Source: Opitutales bacterium
GTDB lineage: Bacteria > Verrucomicrobiota > Verrucomicrobiia > Opitutales > T3Sed10-336
DNA: 64,000 nt
Direction: 5' to 3'
Assembly (NCBI GenBank): GCA_007130045.1
Contig: SLTG01000021.1
Coordinates: 1-64,000 of the forward strand
The notes under the pieces: generated by a model
The model's database searches: none
What the model saw: only the letters and a program-made list of their open reading frames with translations
What the model was told of the DNA's origin: nothing
Shown here: positions 1 to 9,814 of the stretch, piece after piece
How the letters are laid out: every line of letters starts with the position of its first letter
How positions within the stretch are numbered: the stretch's first letter is position 1
Program-made: the position numbers and the translations under genes

Positions 1-115
1 CAGGGTATTAAGAAGAAAATTGATACAATTAATTAGGGCATAGCCTTCCCAATCCGGTACTCCTTTTCAATCAGCGAATTGTGAAAATCAGGGCCTGGTA
101 ACTAGTAAACTCGGG

Positions 116-925
116 CTAGCGGCGCCTTCTGACGGACGGCGGGTCAGGCAGCGACGCACGCTCTTCTCCGTCGATCTCGATCAAATCGGCGTGAAAGCTG
201 CCGACGACGACCTTGCTGGAAAGGCGGACCGGTATGCGGCGGTCGTCATCGCTTAGCCAAATCTGCAACGTGGCGTCGTCGCTCTCCTCGAAAACGCCTC
301 CAACGTCCCGCATATCCGGCTCCACCAGAATGGCTTCGAACTCCCCGGCGGGCACCCGGATTTTTTCCCTTCTCCCGATTCGGCCCTCGCCGAGCTGAAG
401 CTCTTTTCCGTCGGTCACGTAAAGTTGTACTGTCGAATTCTCCTCAACCGGCTGCATGCGAAACGCATAAAACACGGACAGCGGATCAAACGTATTCGGC
501 TTGATATCAATAGGATCGTCTTCCTTGCCGAAATTGGAATACAGCGCCTTGCCTTCATCGAGATCGAAAGTCACCAGAATATCCCGCTCGTGCCGGCCTT
601 CCCGCTGCTTCTTCCTGTATAGGGCCGACGCCCCCATGTCACTCGTTGCATACGCGTCGATACGGTCGCGTACCTTGTAGATCCGGTCCACGAACGAGTT
701 CGTCCTTACCGTGAGCGAAAAATGATACACTTCCTCGCCATTGAGCTCAGCCATGGGATGGACCTCGAGTATGGCGGTGCCGGCCGAAAAGACTCCCCAC
801 CGAAGGTTGAATGTGAGTTTCTCTCCCGGCTGAAACGGCGGGTTTGTGGAGGCGTTGACGGAAGTCGCGGTCCAAAGCACCGTCAGCACGACTGCCGACA
901 ACAGGAAAAGGAATGGTTTTCTCAT
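116..925 (-). CDS. DUF3108 domain secreted protein
   Basis: About 269 residues if started at the ATG at 925, which begins MRKPFLFLLSAVVL, a clear signal peptide ending near ATSVNA. The longer track start at 1126 would put a cysteine-rich non-signal stretch in front and overlap the divergent gene, so it is rejected. After the signal the FNLRWGVFSAGTAILEV segment and the later IPVRLSS and LIEIDG strands match the DUF3108 beta-rich fold, whose members are exported proteins of unknown function in Gram-negative bacteria. Probably periplasmic. It is divergent from the small membrane protein at 1107, and a 22-bp tandem repeat lies between the two. The family call is from pattern recognition; no function is established. 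Confidence 0.72.
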   Translation of the reverse strand: MRKPFLFLLSAVVLTVLWTATSVNASTNPPFQPGEKLTFNLRWGVFSAGTAILEVHPMAELNGEEVYHFSLTVRTNSFVDRIYKVRDRIDAYATSDMGASALYRKKQREGRHERDILVTFDLDEGKALYSNFGKEDDPIDIKPNTFDPLSVFYAFRMQPVEENSTVQLYVTDGKELQLGEGRIGRREKIRVPAGEFEAILVEPDMRDVGGVFEESDDATLQIWLSDDDRRIPVRLSSKVVVGSFHADLIEIDGEERASLPDPPSVRRRR

Positions 926-1027
926 AAAAAATCGCTGGATTCTCTGTTCGGACAATGACACGGGAACAAAGCAAAGGTGTCTTCGAAAGAACGATTTCCG
1001 GAAAAAGAATTTGTCTGCGAAACAAAG

Positions 1028-1071
1028 CTCGATAACGTGATAGCAAAGACTCGATAACGTGATAGCAAAGA
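1028..1071. repeat. 22-bp perfect tandem repeat, two copies
   Basis: The unit CTCGATAACGTGATAGCAAA followed by GA occurs twice back to back with no mismatch. It sits in the 181-bp divergent spacer between the DUF3108 gene and the small membrane protein gene, 36 bp before the latter's ATG. It could be a duplicated regulator site or simple slippage; no inverted symmetry is evident within the unit. Confidence 0.9.
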
Positions 1072-1106
1072 ACGCGCAGCAACGCAAACCTTCAGCCTGA
1101 AACGTC

Positions 1107-1589
1107 ATGGGCCCGATCGAACTCATCCTTCAATTTCTGATTTTCACGATAATTGCCGGTCTGGCCGGTGCCGCGGGCATGGACTTGGTCATGCACCTGA
1201 TCTCGAAAAGCGGTTACAAACATGCGTCCATGACCCTTGCTCTCGGCAGTTTTTTCACAAAATCGACTGAAACGGCGCAAGTCATCGGCTGGTTTATCCA
1301 CGGAGTCGCCGGGGTCCTGTTCGCCATGGTTTACACGCTCCTGTTCATCGCGTTCGGCCTGGAAGCCGCCATCGCCTGCATGGCCGCCGGTCTGGGTATC
1401 GGCTTCCTTCACGGGATAGTGGTGAGCATCATGCTGGTTATGGTCGTCTCCGAACATCATCCGATCGAATCGTTTCGAAATGCGGGGATCGAGGTGGGAG
1501 TCGCCCACCTTGCCGGCCATCTCGCCTACGGTGTTCTTGTCGGGCTGGTCATCGGGATCACCGGCTTTGTTGTCCGGGCTGCTGGATAA
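1107..1589 (+). CDS. Small multi-pass membrane protein, unknown function
   Basis: 160 residues, strongly hydrophobic. Four likely membrane segments can be seen at about residues 5-27, 58-83, 87-112 and 130-157, with a short KSGYKHASM loop after the first. No catalytic motif was recognised. The ATG at 1107 begins MGPIELILQF. The gene is divergent from the DUF3108 gene and lies 137 bp before the SHD1/transglutaminase-like gene on the same strand, so it may be co-transcribed with it. It is real by length, composition and hydrophobic pattern, but I do not recognise a family. Confidence 0.7.
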   Translation: MGPIELILQFLIFTIIAGLAGAAGMDLVMHLISKSGYKHASMTLALGSFFTKSTETAQVIGWFIHGVAGVLFAMVYTLLFIAFGLEAAIACMAAGLGIGFLHGIVVSIMLVMVVSEHHPIESFRNAGIEVGVAHLAGHLAYGVLVGLVIGITGFVVRAAG

Positions 1590-1726
1590 GCCGGTGCGGG
1601 ACGGCGGGCGGATATTTGACTCGATTACCCGCACTTCCGGTGTTTCGGAATTCCGGCAGACCGATTGCAGAACGGGCGAAACCATTGTATGTTCGCCGTC
1701 AGTATAACTTGTGTTTGCGTTCTTCA

Positions 1727-3649
1727 ATGCCTCTTTTTAAAGCCATAGTGGCCGCAGTCCTTGCCGTTTGTTGGGCTTTGACCGCGGCGGCAGAGGAGGT
1801 CAGGATCTGGACCGACCTCGAAGGCCGCACGATCGAAGCCCGGTTACTCTCCGCGGAAGGCGACGCGGTGACTATCCGCCGCACCGACGGACGCGTGTTT
1901 ACCTTTTCAATCGAAAGACTGAGCCCCGAGGACCGAGCCTATGTCGAGGAACAATCCGCGGCGTCTTTTCCCGCCATCGTCATGCATCGCCGCCCGTCGG
2001 AACAAACCATCCACGAGCTGATCCGCTTCGCAGACGAAGGAAGATGGAAAGCGGTTGCCGAGCGGCTTCGCAGCGAACTGATCAAAAATTATTCGGGGGC
2101 GTCTCCAGCTCCCCATATCCGCGACTGGTACCTGGTTTACCGGTGGATGGACCTGTTCCAGGACGAGCCGTTTCACCGCGAGCTTCAGCCGCGAGCCAAC
2201 GCATTCGGCGAGGGCTGGCCCGAATCCCTCCGTCGATTCGCCGCATCCAACCGCGACTTTTCATCGGAGTTCTTTCGCCTCGTCTCTCCGGCCGACGACA
2301 CCGGAGAGGTTTCCCGGATATTGAAGGAACTGTACGAGAACGATCCGGAAACGTTCCAATCCTACCGGGCTCTGGCGCTGGCGATTTCGGTTGTTTACGA
2401 TCGTCAACCACCCGGCAGGTGGCCCCACCACCAGGTCTCCCGGGATCTGCTCCCGCGCCGGCTTCCCGACCCGACGGATGCCTTTGAGTTTTTCGTGCAG
2501 AGCCACCGCGGCGGACGCCTCCTCCTCAGTCCGCAGAGCCTGAGCGCCGAAGAGCTCCGCTTTACCGTCGACATCGTGGCACCCTTCGAAGAACTGAGGT
2601 GGGCGCAACAGCGGGTCCGCCAGGGAGTGCATGTTTTTGACCGGGTTTACTATTCGGTGGAATACGACGACAGCCGCTTCAGTCGCACCGTGGAAGAGAT
2701 CCAATACCACTGGGAGCACTCGGATTACCGGCTCTCCACTATCTTGGAACGAGGCGGGATCTGCGTGGACCAGGCTTATTTCGCCACCCAGGCGGGAAAA
2801 GCGCGCGGGCTCCCGACCCTCTATTTTTCCGGAACCGGCAACGATGCCGGCCACGCCTGGTTCGGTTACCTTCGCGGAACCACCGGAGGGTGGAACCTGG
2901 ATGTCGGCCGCTATTTCCTGCAGGACGAATACGTAACCGGCCACGCGCTCGACCCCCAGACATGGGAACCGATAAGGGATCACGATATTTCCTTCATGCA
3001 GGAGCGCTTTCACAGCTCCGAAGTGTACCGCGATTCCCTCCTCCACAGCGATTTCGCCCGGGAGTTCCTCCTGATGGGCGACCACTCCCGGGCGCTTTCA
3101 ATCGCCGAACGCGCTCTCGAGATCGAATCACGCAACCGCGACGCCTGGGACGTCGTCTTTCAGGTCAAGTGGGAAAGAGACGGGCCCGATGCCTACGAAC
3201 AGGCGCGACGCGACGCCGCCGATGCGTTCTCCCGCTATCCCGACATTGAAGCCCACCACATCAGTTGGCTCGCGGGCAGCCTTCTCGCGCGGAACGAACG
3301 CGAGACCGCGTTCGACGAACTTCAGCGAATCAGCCGAAAGAACCGAAGCGCCCGTCCGGACATCAGCCTCGCGCAAGCCGCGATATTCCTGCGGTTCAGT
3401 CGCGAAAACGACAGCCTCGAACAACAGATCGCCACCTACCGCCGGACCCTGTCGGATTTGGGAAATCACGCTCTAGGAATGGGTTTCTACAGGGAACTGG
3501 CTCGCCCTTTTTTCAACCATCTCTCCGGAAACGGACACGTCGACGCGGCACGGCGGATGATCGCACAGACCCGCCGCACCCTCAATCCTCCACAGGGATC
3601 GCCGCTGGACCGCGAGCTCAGAGATATGGCTGAACGCGTCAGCGGCTGA
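1727..3649 (+). CDS. Secreted SHD1-domain and transglutaminase-like protein
   Basis: 640 residues from the ATG at 1727. The start was chosen because it begins a signal peptide (MPLFKAIVAAVLAVCWALTAAA); the track start at 1616 adds 37 unconserved-looking residues. Residues ~24-70 (VRIWTDLEGRTIEARLL and FSIERLSPEDRAYV) are an SHD1/SLA1-homology module, common in PVC bacteria. A central domain has the order Cys (GGICVDQA, ~345), His (GHAWFGY, ~376) and Asp (LDVGRY, ~391), the catalytic order of transglutaminase-like cysteine peptidases. The C-terminal ~200 residues are helical and repeat-like, possibly TPR. Likely an exported enzyme or scaffold that acts on proteins; the substrate is unknown. 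Confidence 0.7.
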   Translation: MPLFKAIVAAVLAVCWALTAAAEEVRIWTDLEGRTIEARLLSAEGDAVTIRRTDGRVFTFSIERLSPEDRAYVEEQSAASFPAIVMHRRPSEQTIHELIRFADEGRWKAVAERLRSELIKNYSGASPAPHIRDWYLVYRWMDLFQDEPFHRELQPRANAFGEGWPESLRRFAASNRDFSSEFFRLVSPADDTGEVSRILKELYENDPETFQSYRALALAISVVYDRQPPGRWPHHQVSRDLLPRRLPDPTDAFEFFVQSHRGGRLLLSPQSLSAEELRFTVDIVAPFEELRWAQQRVRQGVHVFDRVYYSVEYDDSRFSRTVEEIQYHWEHSDYRLSTILERGGICVDQAYFATQAGKARGLPTLYFSGTGNDAGHAWFGYLRGTTGGWNLDVGRYFLQDEYVTGHALDPQTWEPIRDHDISFMQERFHSSEVYRDSLLHSDFAREFLLMGDHSRALSIAERALEIESRNRDAWDVVFQVKWERDGPDAYEQARRDAADAFSRYPDIEAHHISWLAGSLLARNERETAFDELQRISRKNRSARPDISLAQAAIFLRFSRENDSLEQQIATYRRTLSDLGNHALGMGFYRELARPFFNHLSGNGHVDAARRMIAQTRRTLNPPQGSPLDRELRDMAERVSG

Positions 3650-3740
3650 CCCGGATTGTCCAAAAGGTCCTGAAACTTCTCCTGAATCCAATTCCGGAGT
3701 TGGAAATTCACGGAATTTTCGCGACTGTTTGTCCTTTTCA

Positions 3741-6700
3741 ATGGATGAAACTTATCATGCGCCCATACGTCTCCGGGGTGTTCGTCAGAATAACCTGAAC
3801 GCACTCGACCTCGACCTTCCGCGCGGAAAACTCATCGTCGTCACCGGCCTCAGCGGCACGGGAAAATCTTCGCTGGTGTTTGAAACGATCCACGCCGAAG
3901 GCCAGCGCCGTTACGTCGAGACCTTCAGTCCCTATACCCGGCAGTTCCTCGAACTCCTCGACCGTCCCGACGTCGACAGCATCGAGAACATTCCCCCTTC
4001 CATTGCGATCGAGCAGAGCAACACGATCAAGACGTCCCGTTCGACGGTCGGGACCATGACCGAACTCTGCGATTACTTCAAAATCTGGTTCAGCCGCGTC
4101 GCCGAACTTTTCGATCCGGATACCGGCGACAAAATCGACGACGAATCCGCCCCGGTCATCTGGAAGAAGGCCCGCAAACGGTTTTCCGATGAAACCGTCC
4201 TCCTCTGCTTCCCGATCGCCCGGCCTTCGTCGATATCCTGGAAGGAAATCTTCGAAAACCTCCTCCGCCAGGGCTACCGCCGGGCCGTATTCGACGAAAA
4301 GGTCGAAAAGATCGACGCGCTTCTCGAGCGCGCCGGATCGCTCGCCGGCAAATCGACCCCGCCCGCCGTCAACGTGATCCAGGACCGTCTCACCCTCAAC
4401 TCAGGCGGCCGGAAACGTTTCCTTGAGGCGGCGGAAGCCGCCCTACATTTCGGGCAGGGCGAGCTCCGCCTTCTCTATGCAGGCGGCGGCGAGATCGCCC
4501 GATTCTCGACCGGACTCCGTTCGCTCGCCACGGGCAGAAAGTTTCGCGAAGCGATTCCCGCCCTTTTTTCATTCAACTCGCCGCTCGGCGCGTGCCCGCG
4601 CTGCCGCGGATTCGGAAGAATCATTGAAATCGACTACAGGTTGGCCGTCCCCGACCCAAAACTCAGCCTTTCCGAAGGCGCGATCAAACCGTGGCAGGGA
4701 CAGGTTTACGGAGAATCGCAAAAGGATATGCTCCGTTTTGCGCGGAAAGCCCGCATTCCAACCGACGTGCCCTACGAGGACCTTTCCGACGACCACCGGC
4801 GCCTCATCGAGTACGGCGAACCGGATTACGGCGTGAACGGAAAGGACTGGCCGGAAGCGTGGTATGGACTGAAGGGGTTCTTCGACTACCTCGAAACGAG
4901 AACCTACAAGATGCACGTGCGGGTGTTTCTTTCGCGCTACCGCGCCTACCGGAAATGCCCGGATTGCCGAGGCTTTCGCCTGCAGCCCGAGTCGCTTTGC
5001 TGGCGCTGGAAAGGACAAACGCTTCCGGCGCTCTACCAACTCCCGGTCGGCGAACTCCTTGAGCAACTCCGCAAGCACCATCGCCCGACCGGAAACCGGC
5101 AGGCGGATATCGCTTTTGACGCGATCCTGAACCGTCTCGGATACCTCGACCAGGTCGGCCTCGGCTACCTCACCCTGGATCGATCCTCGCGCACGCTTTC
5201 GGGCGGAGAGGTCGAACGCGTCAACCTGACCTCCTGTCTCGGCACTTCCCTGGTGGATACGCTCTTCGTCCTGGACGAGCCGTCGATCGGACTGCACTCG
5301 CGCGACATCGACCGGCTCATCGGAATCCTGCGCCGCCTGACCGCGCTGGGCAACACCGTCGTTGTCGTCGAACACGACGAAGCAATGATTCGGGCCGCCG
5401 ACCATGTCCTTGAACTCGGGCCGGAGCCGGGAAGCAAGGGAGGGCGGCTGGTATTCCAGGGCGGCCGCGACGAACTCCTCGCAAGCCCCGACAGCCTGAC
5501 CGGCGCCTACCTGTCCGGCAGACGGGAAATCGCCCCGCCTTCCACTCGGCGTCCGACAAAACTCCCGGGCCGGAAAAGACAAGCAGGTGTCACCGATAAA
5601 TGGATACGATTTCGAAACGCCCGTAAACACAACATTGAAACGCTCGACTTCGATCTTCCACTGCGCCGGATGGTCTGCCTCAGCGGCGTCTCGGGCTCCG
5701 GAAAATCCACGCTCCTCGACAACATTATTTACCAGGGCATCCTCGCCGCCCGCGGACGCCTCGCCGACGATCCCGCCGAGATCGGGGAAATCGAAGGGAT
5801 CGACCTCGTGAACGAAGTGGTCCTCGTCGATCAGTCTCCGGTCAGCCGGACCCCGCGTTCGAACCCCGCGCTCTACACCGGGGCATGGGACGGCATCCGG
5901 GAGTGTTTCGCATCCACCGGCACCGCCGTCGCACACGGGTTCACCGCGTCGAACTTTTCCTTCAATGCCGGCGAGGGCCGCTGCGGAAACTGCCAGGGAC
6001 TCGGTTACGAGCGGGTCGAGATGCAGTTTCTTTCCGATATCTACGTTCCCTGTTCCGTTTGTGACGGGAAACGTTTCAAAGAAGAGATCCTCGCCGTCAG
6101 GTACCAGGGAAAATCCATCGAAGAGGTCCTCCGAATGACCGTTGACGAAGCGGCGCTTTTCTTCGGCGAGAAACCGAAGATCCGTTTCGACTTGGAAAGT
6201 CTCCGGGAAGTCGGGCTCGGATACCTGACGCTCGGGCAGCCGCTGAATACGCTTTCCGGAGGCGAGTCGCAGCGGCTCAAACTCGTCAAATACCTGTCCG
6301 TTCTCGGAAGGGAAAAACGCCAACGAAGCGAAGAATTCAGTCCGGCCGGCGGCGCCCTTCTCCTTCTCGACGAACCCACCACCGGCCTCCATCGTCACGA
6401 TATCAAACGCCTGATTTCGGTGCTCCAGGCGCTCGTCGATAAAGGGCACAGTCTAGTCGTGATCGAGCATCAGCTCGACGTTCTCAAATCCGCCGACTGG
6501 CTCTTCGAGATCGGTCCGGGCGCCGGACGGGAGGGCGGCGGACTCGTCGCCCAGGGAACGCCGGAAAAGATCGCCGCAGGTTCCTGCCCTTCGTCCGGGT
6601 TTCTCGCCCGGGCTCTTGCTCCCGTCGTACCCGTGCCGGTCCCGGCCGCCCGGAAAACCGCCGCGCGCAAGGTCGCCGAACCGGCCGCCACCTACGGGAA

Positions 6701-9509
6701 GCGCAAAGGGGCTCGTCAAAGGGTTTCGCCTGCTCCCTCAAAGTCCCGTACGCCCGACGGTCGTTCCGGCGACAACAACACTTTTATTCACCTGTCCGGC
6801 GCCCGCGAACACAACCTCAAGAACCTCGCTCTGGATATTCCCCATCGAAAGATGACGGTCGTTACGGGCGTCTCGGGCTCCGGGAAATCGACACTGGCAT
6901 TCGATATCATCTTCGCCGAAGGACAACGCCGTTTCATGGAGTCCATGTCCGCCTACGCGCGCCAGTTCGTCGAACAACTTCCCCGTCCCGACATCGATAG
7001 GCTCGAGGGAATTCCACCCACTGTGGCGATCGAGCAGCGCGTCACGCGCGGAAACCGAAAATCCACGGTCGCCACGGTCACCGAAGTCGCGCAGTACCTT
7101 CGCCTCCTCTACGCACGCATCGGCGTACAGCACAACCCCGCGACCGGCCGGGCGGTCATCTCCCAGTCCGAGGGCGCGCTGCTCGCGCGCCTTCGAAAGC
7201 TGACCCGGACTCCCGGCGGACGGCGGACCTCTCCTCTTTACCTTTGCGCCCCGTTGGTGCGAGGACGAAAAGGCCACCACGAACCTGTCGCGAACTGGAT
7301 CGCCGAACACGGTTACGAACTGATGAGGGCCGACGGAAAGCTCGTTCGCGCGAGGGAGTTTCGTCGTCTCGATCGCTACCGCGAGCACGATATCGAAGTG
7401 GTCGTCACAGACTTGACCGCCGAGTCACGCCTCAAACGCCACAAAAACGCCCCCGCGCTCGGCGCGCGTCTCCGCGAAGCCCTCCGCCTCGGCAAGGGCG
7501 CCTGTTTCCTGCTTCGCGGCGACGGAACCATTCTCGCGTGGCTCTCCACCGCCCGCACCGATCCCGTCACCGGCGAATCGTTCCCCGAACTCGACCCGAA
7601 ACATTTTTCGTTCAACTCCTCGCGCGGATGGTGCGAGACCTGCCGCGGTTACGGCCGCCTTTACAGCGACCTGCTGGATGCGGATGAAAGCCAGATCGAA
7701 GTCATCGAAGACGGCGCGATCTGCCCGGACTGTTTGGGCGAACGCCTCAACCCGGTCAGCCGCTCGGTCAAACTCTATTTCCGGGACAACACCGCGCGCT
7801 CCCTTCCCCAACTCCTGCAGTGCGGCGCCAACGAGCTGGTCAAAACCCTGCGAAACCTCGACCTCGACCGGCGCGGCAAGCTGATCGTCCGCGATGTTCT
7901 GCCCCAGATCGAAGAACGGCTTCGGTTCCTCGGCGAAGTCGGTCTCGAGTACCTCAGTCTCGACCGTCCGGCGCACACTCTTTCCGGGGGCGAGGCCCAG
8001 CGCATTCGCCTGGCCGCCCAACTCGGCTCCAACCTCTGCGGGGTCCTCTATGTCCTCGATGAACCTTCGATCGGCCTGCATCCCAGGGACAACCGGCGGC
8101 TTCTCAAGTCTCTCGAAAACCTCAAGGACAAGGGAAACACGCTGCTGGTCGTCGAACACGATGAGGAAACCATGCGGGCCGCCGACGGGATCATCGATCT
8201 CGGCCCCGGCGCGGGCATCCGCGGCGGCGAGATCCTGGCTCACGAGGACCTCACGCGACTGGCGAAAAACGACGCCTCGCTGACCGGAAGGTACCTGAGG
8301 AACGGGCTCGTCCATCCGCTTCGCGGCCGCTACCGGGAACTTCCTCCGGCGCGGCGTTCGGGAAGGCCTCTCGCCGAATCCGAGTGGCTCGTCCTGAAGA
8401 AACCCGCCCTGCGCAATCTCAAGGGCGACGATCTTCGCGTTCCCATCGGACGTCTGATAATGGCGTGCGGCGTTTCGGGCGCGGGCAAGTCCACCCTGCT
8501 CCGCGACCTTCTTCGTCCCCTGGTGCGGCATGCCGCAAAAAACGGTATTCCGCGGATGAAACCCGCCGATTTCGCCGGCGGAATCCCGGACGCTTCCGAT
8601 GACAATTCGGGCTCGATCGACGGACGCTCCGTGTTTCGGGAACTGATCAACGGCGACCGTTTTCGCAAGGTGATCGAAGTCGATCAGGACCCCATCGGCA
8701 AAACGCCGAGGTCCACGCCGGCCACGTATCTCGGCGTGTTCGACATTATTCGCAAAGTTTACGCCACCCTTCCGGAATCAAAAATGCACGGTTATTCCCC
8801 GGGGAAATTCTCGTTCAACACCGCCGGCGGACGCTGCGAAACCTGCAAGGGGGCCGGACGCATCAAACTTGAAATGAACTTCCTTCCCGACAGCTACCTC
8901 GCCTGCGAGGACTGCAACGGGCGGCGTTACGGCGCCGAGCTGCTCGACATCGAATGGAACGGCAAGTCGATCGCCGACGTTCTCGAAATGACCTTCGAGG
9001 AAGCCGCCCGCCACTTCGACTTCCACACTCAGATTCGGACCATGTGTCAGTTAATGGTGGATACGGGACTCGGCTATCTCACCCTCGGCCAGAGCAGCCC
9101 GACCCTGTCCGGCGGGGAAGCGCAGCGTATGAAAATGGTGACCGAACTGATCAAGGGCGAAACGACGTTGACCACCCGCCGCCGCGACGCGGGAAAGGGA
9201 AACCTTTACATTCTCGAAGAACCGACGATCGGCCTGCACTTCGACGACTGCGAAAAACTGATCCACGTCCTGCACAGGCTCGTGGACCAAGGTCATACGG
9301 TCATCGTGATCGAACACAACGTCGATCTTCTCGCCGAAGCCGACTACCTGATCGAGATTGGTCCGGAAGGCGGCGATGGCGGCGGCCGCATTCTCTACCA
9401 GGGTCCGGTCCACGGCATCCTGGCCATCCCCCGCAGCCCGACCAAACCATTTCTGAAAACCAAACTGAAAAAGCTGCCGAAGAATAAGATTCGAAAAGAG
9501 AAACCATGA
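3741..9509 (+). CDS. uvrA: Double-length UvrA excinuclease subunit A (tandem fusion)
   Basis: 1,922 residues from the ATG at 3741 (the track start is an upstream TTG). A usual UvrA is ~940 residues; this is two UvrA units end to end, with a basic Ala/Pro-rich linker at ~965-1010. Four ABC modules show Walker A at ~38 (GLSGTGKSS), ~650 (GVSGSGKST), ~1043 (GVSGSGKST) and ~1577 (GVSGAGKST), and signatures [27 protein letters not shown] and LSGGEAQRM. Walker B is LDEP in the first three and LEEP in the fourth. CxxC zinc modules of the UvrA type (CPRC/CPDC, CGNC/CSVC, CETC/CPDC, CETC/CEDC) are present. Role: damage recognition in nucleotide excision repair; one chain may fold as an intramolecular UvrA dimer. 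No uvrB or uvrC is in the window. Confidence 0.95.
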   Translation: MDETYHAPIRLRGVRQNNLNALDLDLPRGKLIVVTGLSGTGKSSLVFETIHAEGQRRYVETFSPYTRQFLELLDRPDVDSIENIPPSIAIEQSNTIKTSRSTVGTMTELCDYFKIWFSRVAELFDPDTGDKIDDESAPVIWKKARKRFSDETVLLCFPIARPSSISWKEIFENLLRQGYRRAVFDEKVEKIDALLERAGSLAGKSTPPAVNVIQDRLTLNSGGRKRFLEAAEAALHFGQGELRLLYAGGGEIARFSTGLRSLATGRKFREAIPALFSFNSPLGACPRCRGFGRIIEIDYRLAVPDPKLSLSEGAIKPWQGQVYGESQKDMLRFARKARIPTDVPYEDLSDDHRRLIEYGEPDYGVNGKDWPEAWYGLKGFFDYLETRTYKMHVRVFLSRYRAYRKCPDCRGFRLQPESLCWRWKGQTLPALYQLPVGELLEQLRKHHRPTGNRQADIAFDAILNRLGYLDQVGLGYLTLDRSSRTLSGGEVERVNLTSCLGTSLVDTLFVLDEPSIGLHSRDIDRLIGILRRLTALGNTVVVVEHDEAMIRAADHVLELGPEPGSKGGRLVFQGGRDELLASPDSLTGAYLSGRREIAPPSTRRPTKLPGRKRQAGVTDKWIRFRNARKHNIETLDFDLPLRRMVCLSGVSGSGKSTLLDNIIYQGILAARGRLADDPAEIGEIEGIDLVNEVVLVDQSPVSRTPRSNPALYTGAWDGIRECFASTGTAVAHGFTASNFSFNAGEGRCGNCQGLGYERVEMQFLSDIYVPCSVCDGKRFKEEILAVRYQGKSIEEVLRMTVDEAALFFGEKPKIRFDLESLREVGLGYLTLGQPLNTLSGGESQRLKLVKYLSVLGREKRQRSEEFSPAGGALLLLDEPTTGLHRHDIKRLISVLQALVDKGHSLVVIEHQLDVLKSADWLFEIGPGAGREGGGLVAQGTPEKIAAGSCPSSGFLARALAPVVPVPVPAARKTAARKVAEPAATYGKRKGARQRVSPAPSKSRTPDGRSGDNNTFIHLSGAREHNLKNLALDIPHRKMTVVTGVSGSGKSTLAFDIIFAEGQRRFMESMSAYARQFVEQLPRPDIDRLEGIPPTVAIEQRVTRGNRKSTVATVTEVAQYLRLLYARIGVQHNPATGRAVISQSEGALLARLRKLTRTPGGRRTSPLYLCAPLVRGRKGHHEPVANWIAEHGYELMRADGKLVRAREFRRLDRYREHDIEVVVTDLTAESRLKRHKNAPALGARLREALRLGKGACFLLRGDGTILAWLSTARTDPVTGESFPELDPKHFSFNSSRGWCETCRGYGRLYSDLLDADESQIEVIEDGAICPDCLGERLNPVSRSVKLYFRDNTARSLPQLLQCGANELVKTLRNLDLDRRGKLIVRDVLPQIEERLRFLGEVGLEYLSLDRPAHTLSGGEAQRIRLAAQLGSNLCGVLYVLDEPSIGLHPRDNRRLLKSLENLKDKGNTLLVVEHDEETMRAADGIIDLGPGAGIRGGEILAHEDLTRLAKNDASLTGRYLRNGLVHPLRGRYRELPPARRSGRPLAESEWLVLKKPALRNLKGDDLRVPIGRLIMACGVSGAGKSTLLRDLLRPLVRHAAKNGIPRMKPADFAGGIPDASDDNSGSIDGRSVFRELINGDRFRKVIEVDQDPIGKTPRSTPATYLGVFDIIRKVYATLPESKMHGYSPGKFSFNTAGGRCETCKGAGRIKLEMNFLPDSYLACEDCNGRRYGAELLDIEWNGKSIADVLEMTFEEAARHFDFHTQIRTMCQLMVDTGLGYLTLGQSSPTLSGGEAQRMKMVTELIKGETTLTTRRRDAGKGNLYILEEPTIGLHFDDCEKLIHVLHRLVDQGHTVIVIEHNVDLLAEADYLIEIGPEGGDGGGRILYQGPVHGILAIPRSPTKPFLKTKLKKLPKNKIRKEKP

Positions 9510-9803
9510 AAGAACCTGACGGAAATTCCGATTCACCCGATCGGGGAATGATCCGGGCACTGAACGCGTCGCAGCCGTGGCGTTCCCGGACTGCGCCAGC
9601 AGTATCGACGATTACGGTGACGCTCATTCCGTCGCCATTCAGTTTTGTGGCGGAGAAAGATTCGAAAACCTGGCGGCGGGCGGTATCGCGTGCAAGTGAA
9701 ACGATATGAAATGTGGTTCAACCGCGATAGTCGCTTACGCCGCGTGGTCCGCCATGTGGACCCGCGGCTGGACAGGCTGGAGAAAGGGAGGCGGAATGGA
9801 TGA
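9506..9803 (+). pseudogene. Frameshifted small gene coupled to uvrA
   Basis: An ATG at 9506 overlaps the uvrA stop (ATGA), the usual arrangement for translational coupling. The first frame reads well to EKDSKTWRR and then stops at 9709. Skipping one base in the GGCGGCGGGCGG run near 9680 moves into a frame that continues as YRVQVKRYEMWFNRDSRL and ends at a TGA at 9801. The joined product would be about 100 residues, basic at the C-terminus. I do not recognise a family. The break may be a true mutation or an assembly error in a GC run. This accounts for most of the gap between uvrA and the alginate-lyase-family gene; nothing else is seen there. Confidence 0.45.
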
Positions 9804-9814
9804 GCAAAAACCAG

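Noticed and set aside
1-115. Search for a gene end at the left window edge
   Set aside because: No frame with coding character could be supported in these 115 bases.
4569-6449. 626-residue minus-strand ORF inside uvrA
   Set aside because: Shadow of the uvrA frame in GC-rich DNA; no family features, while the plus strand carries full UvrA motifs.
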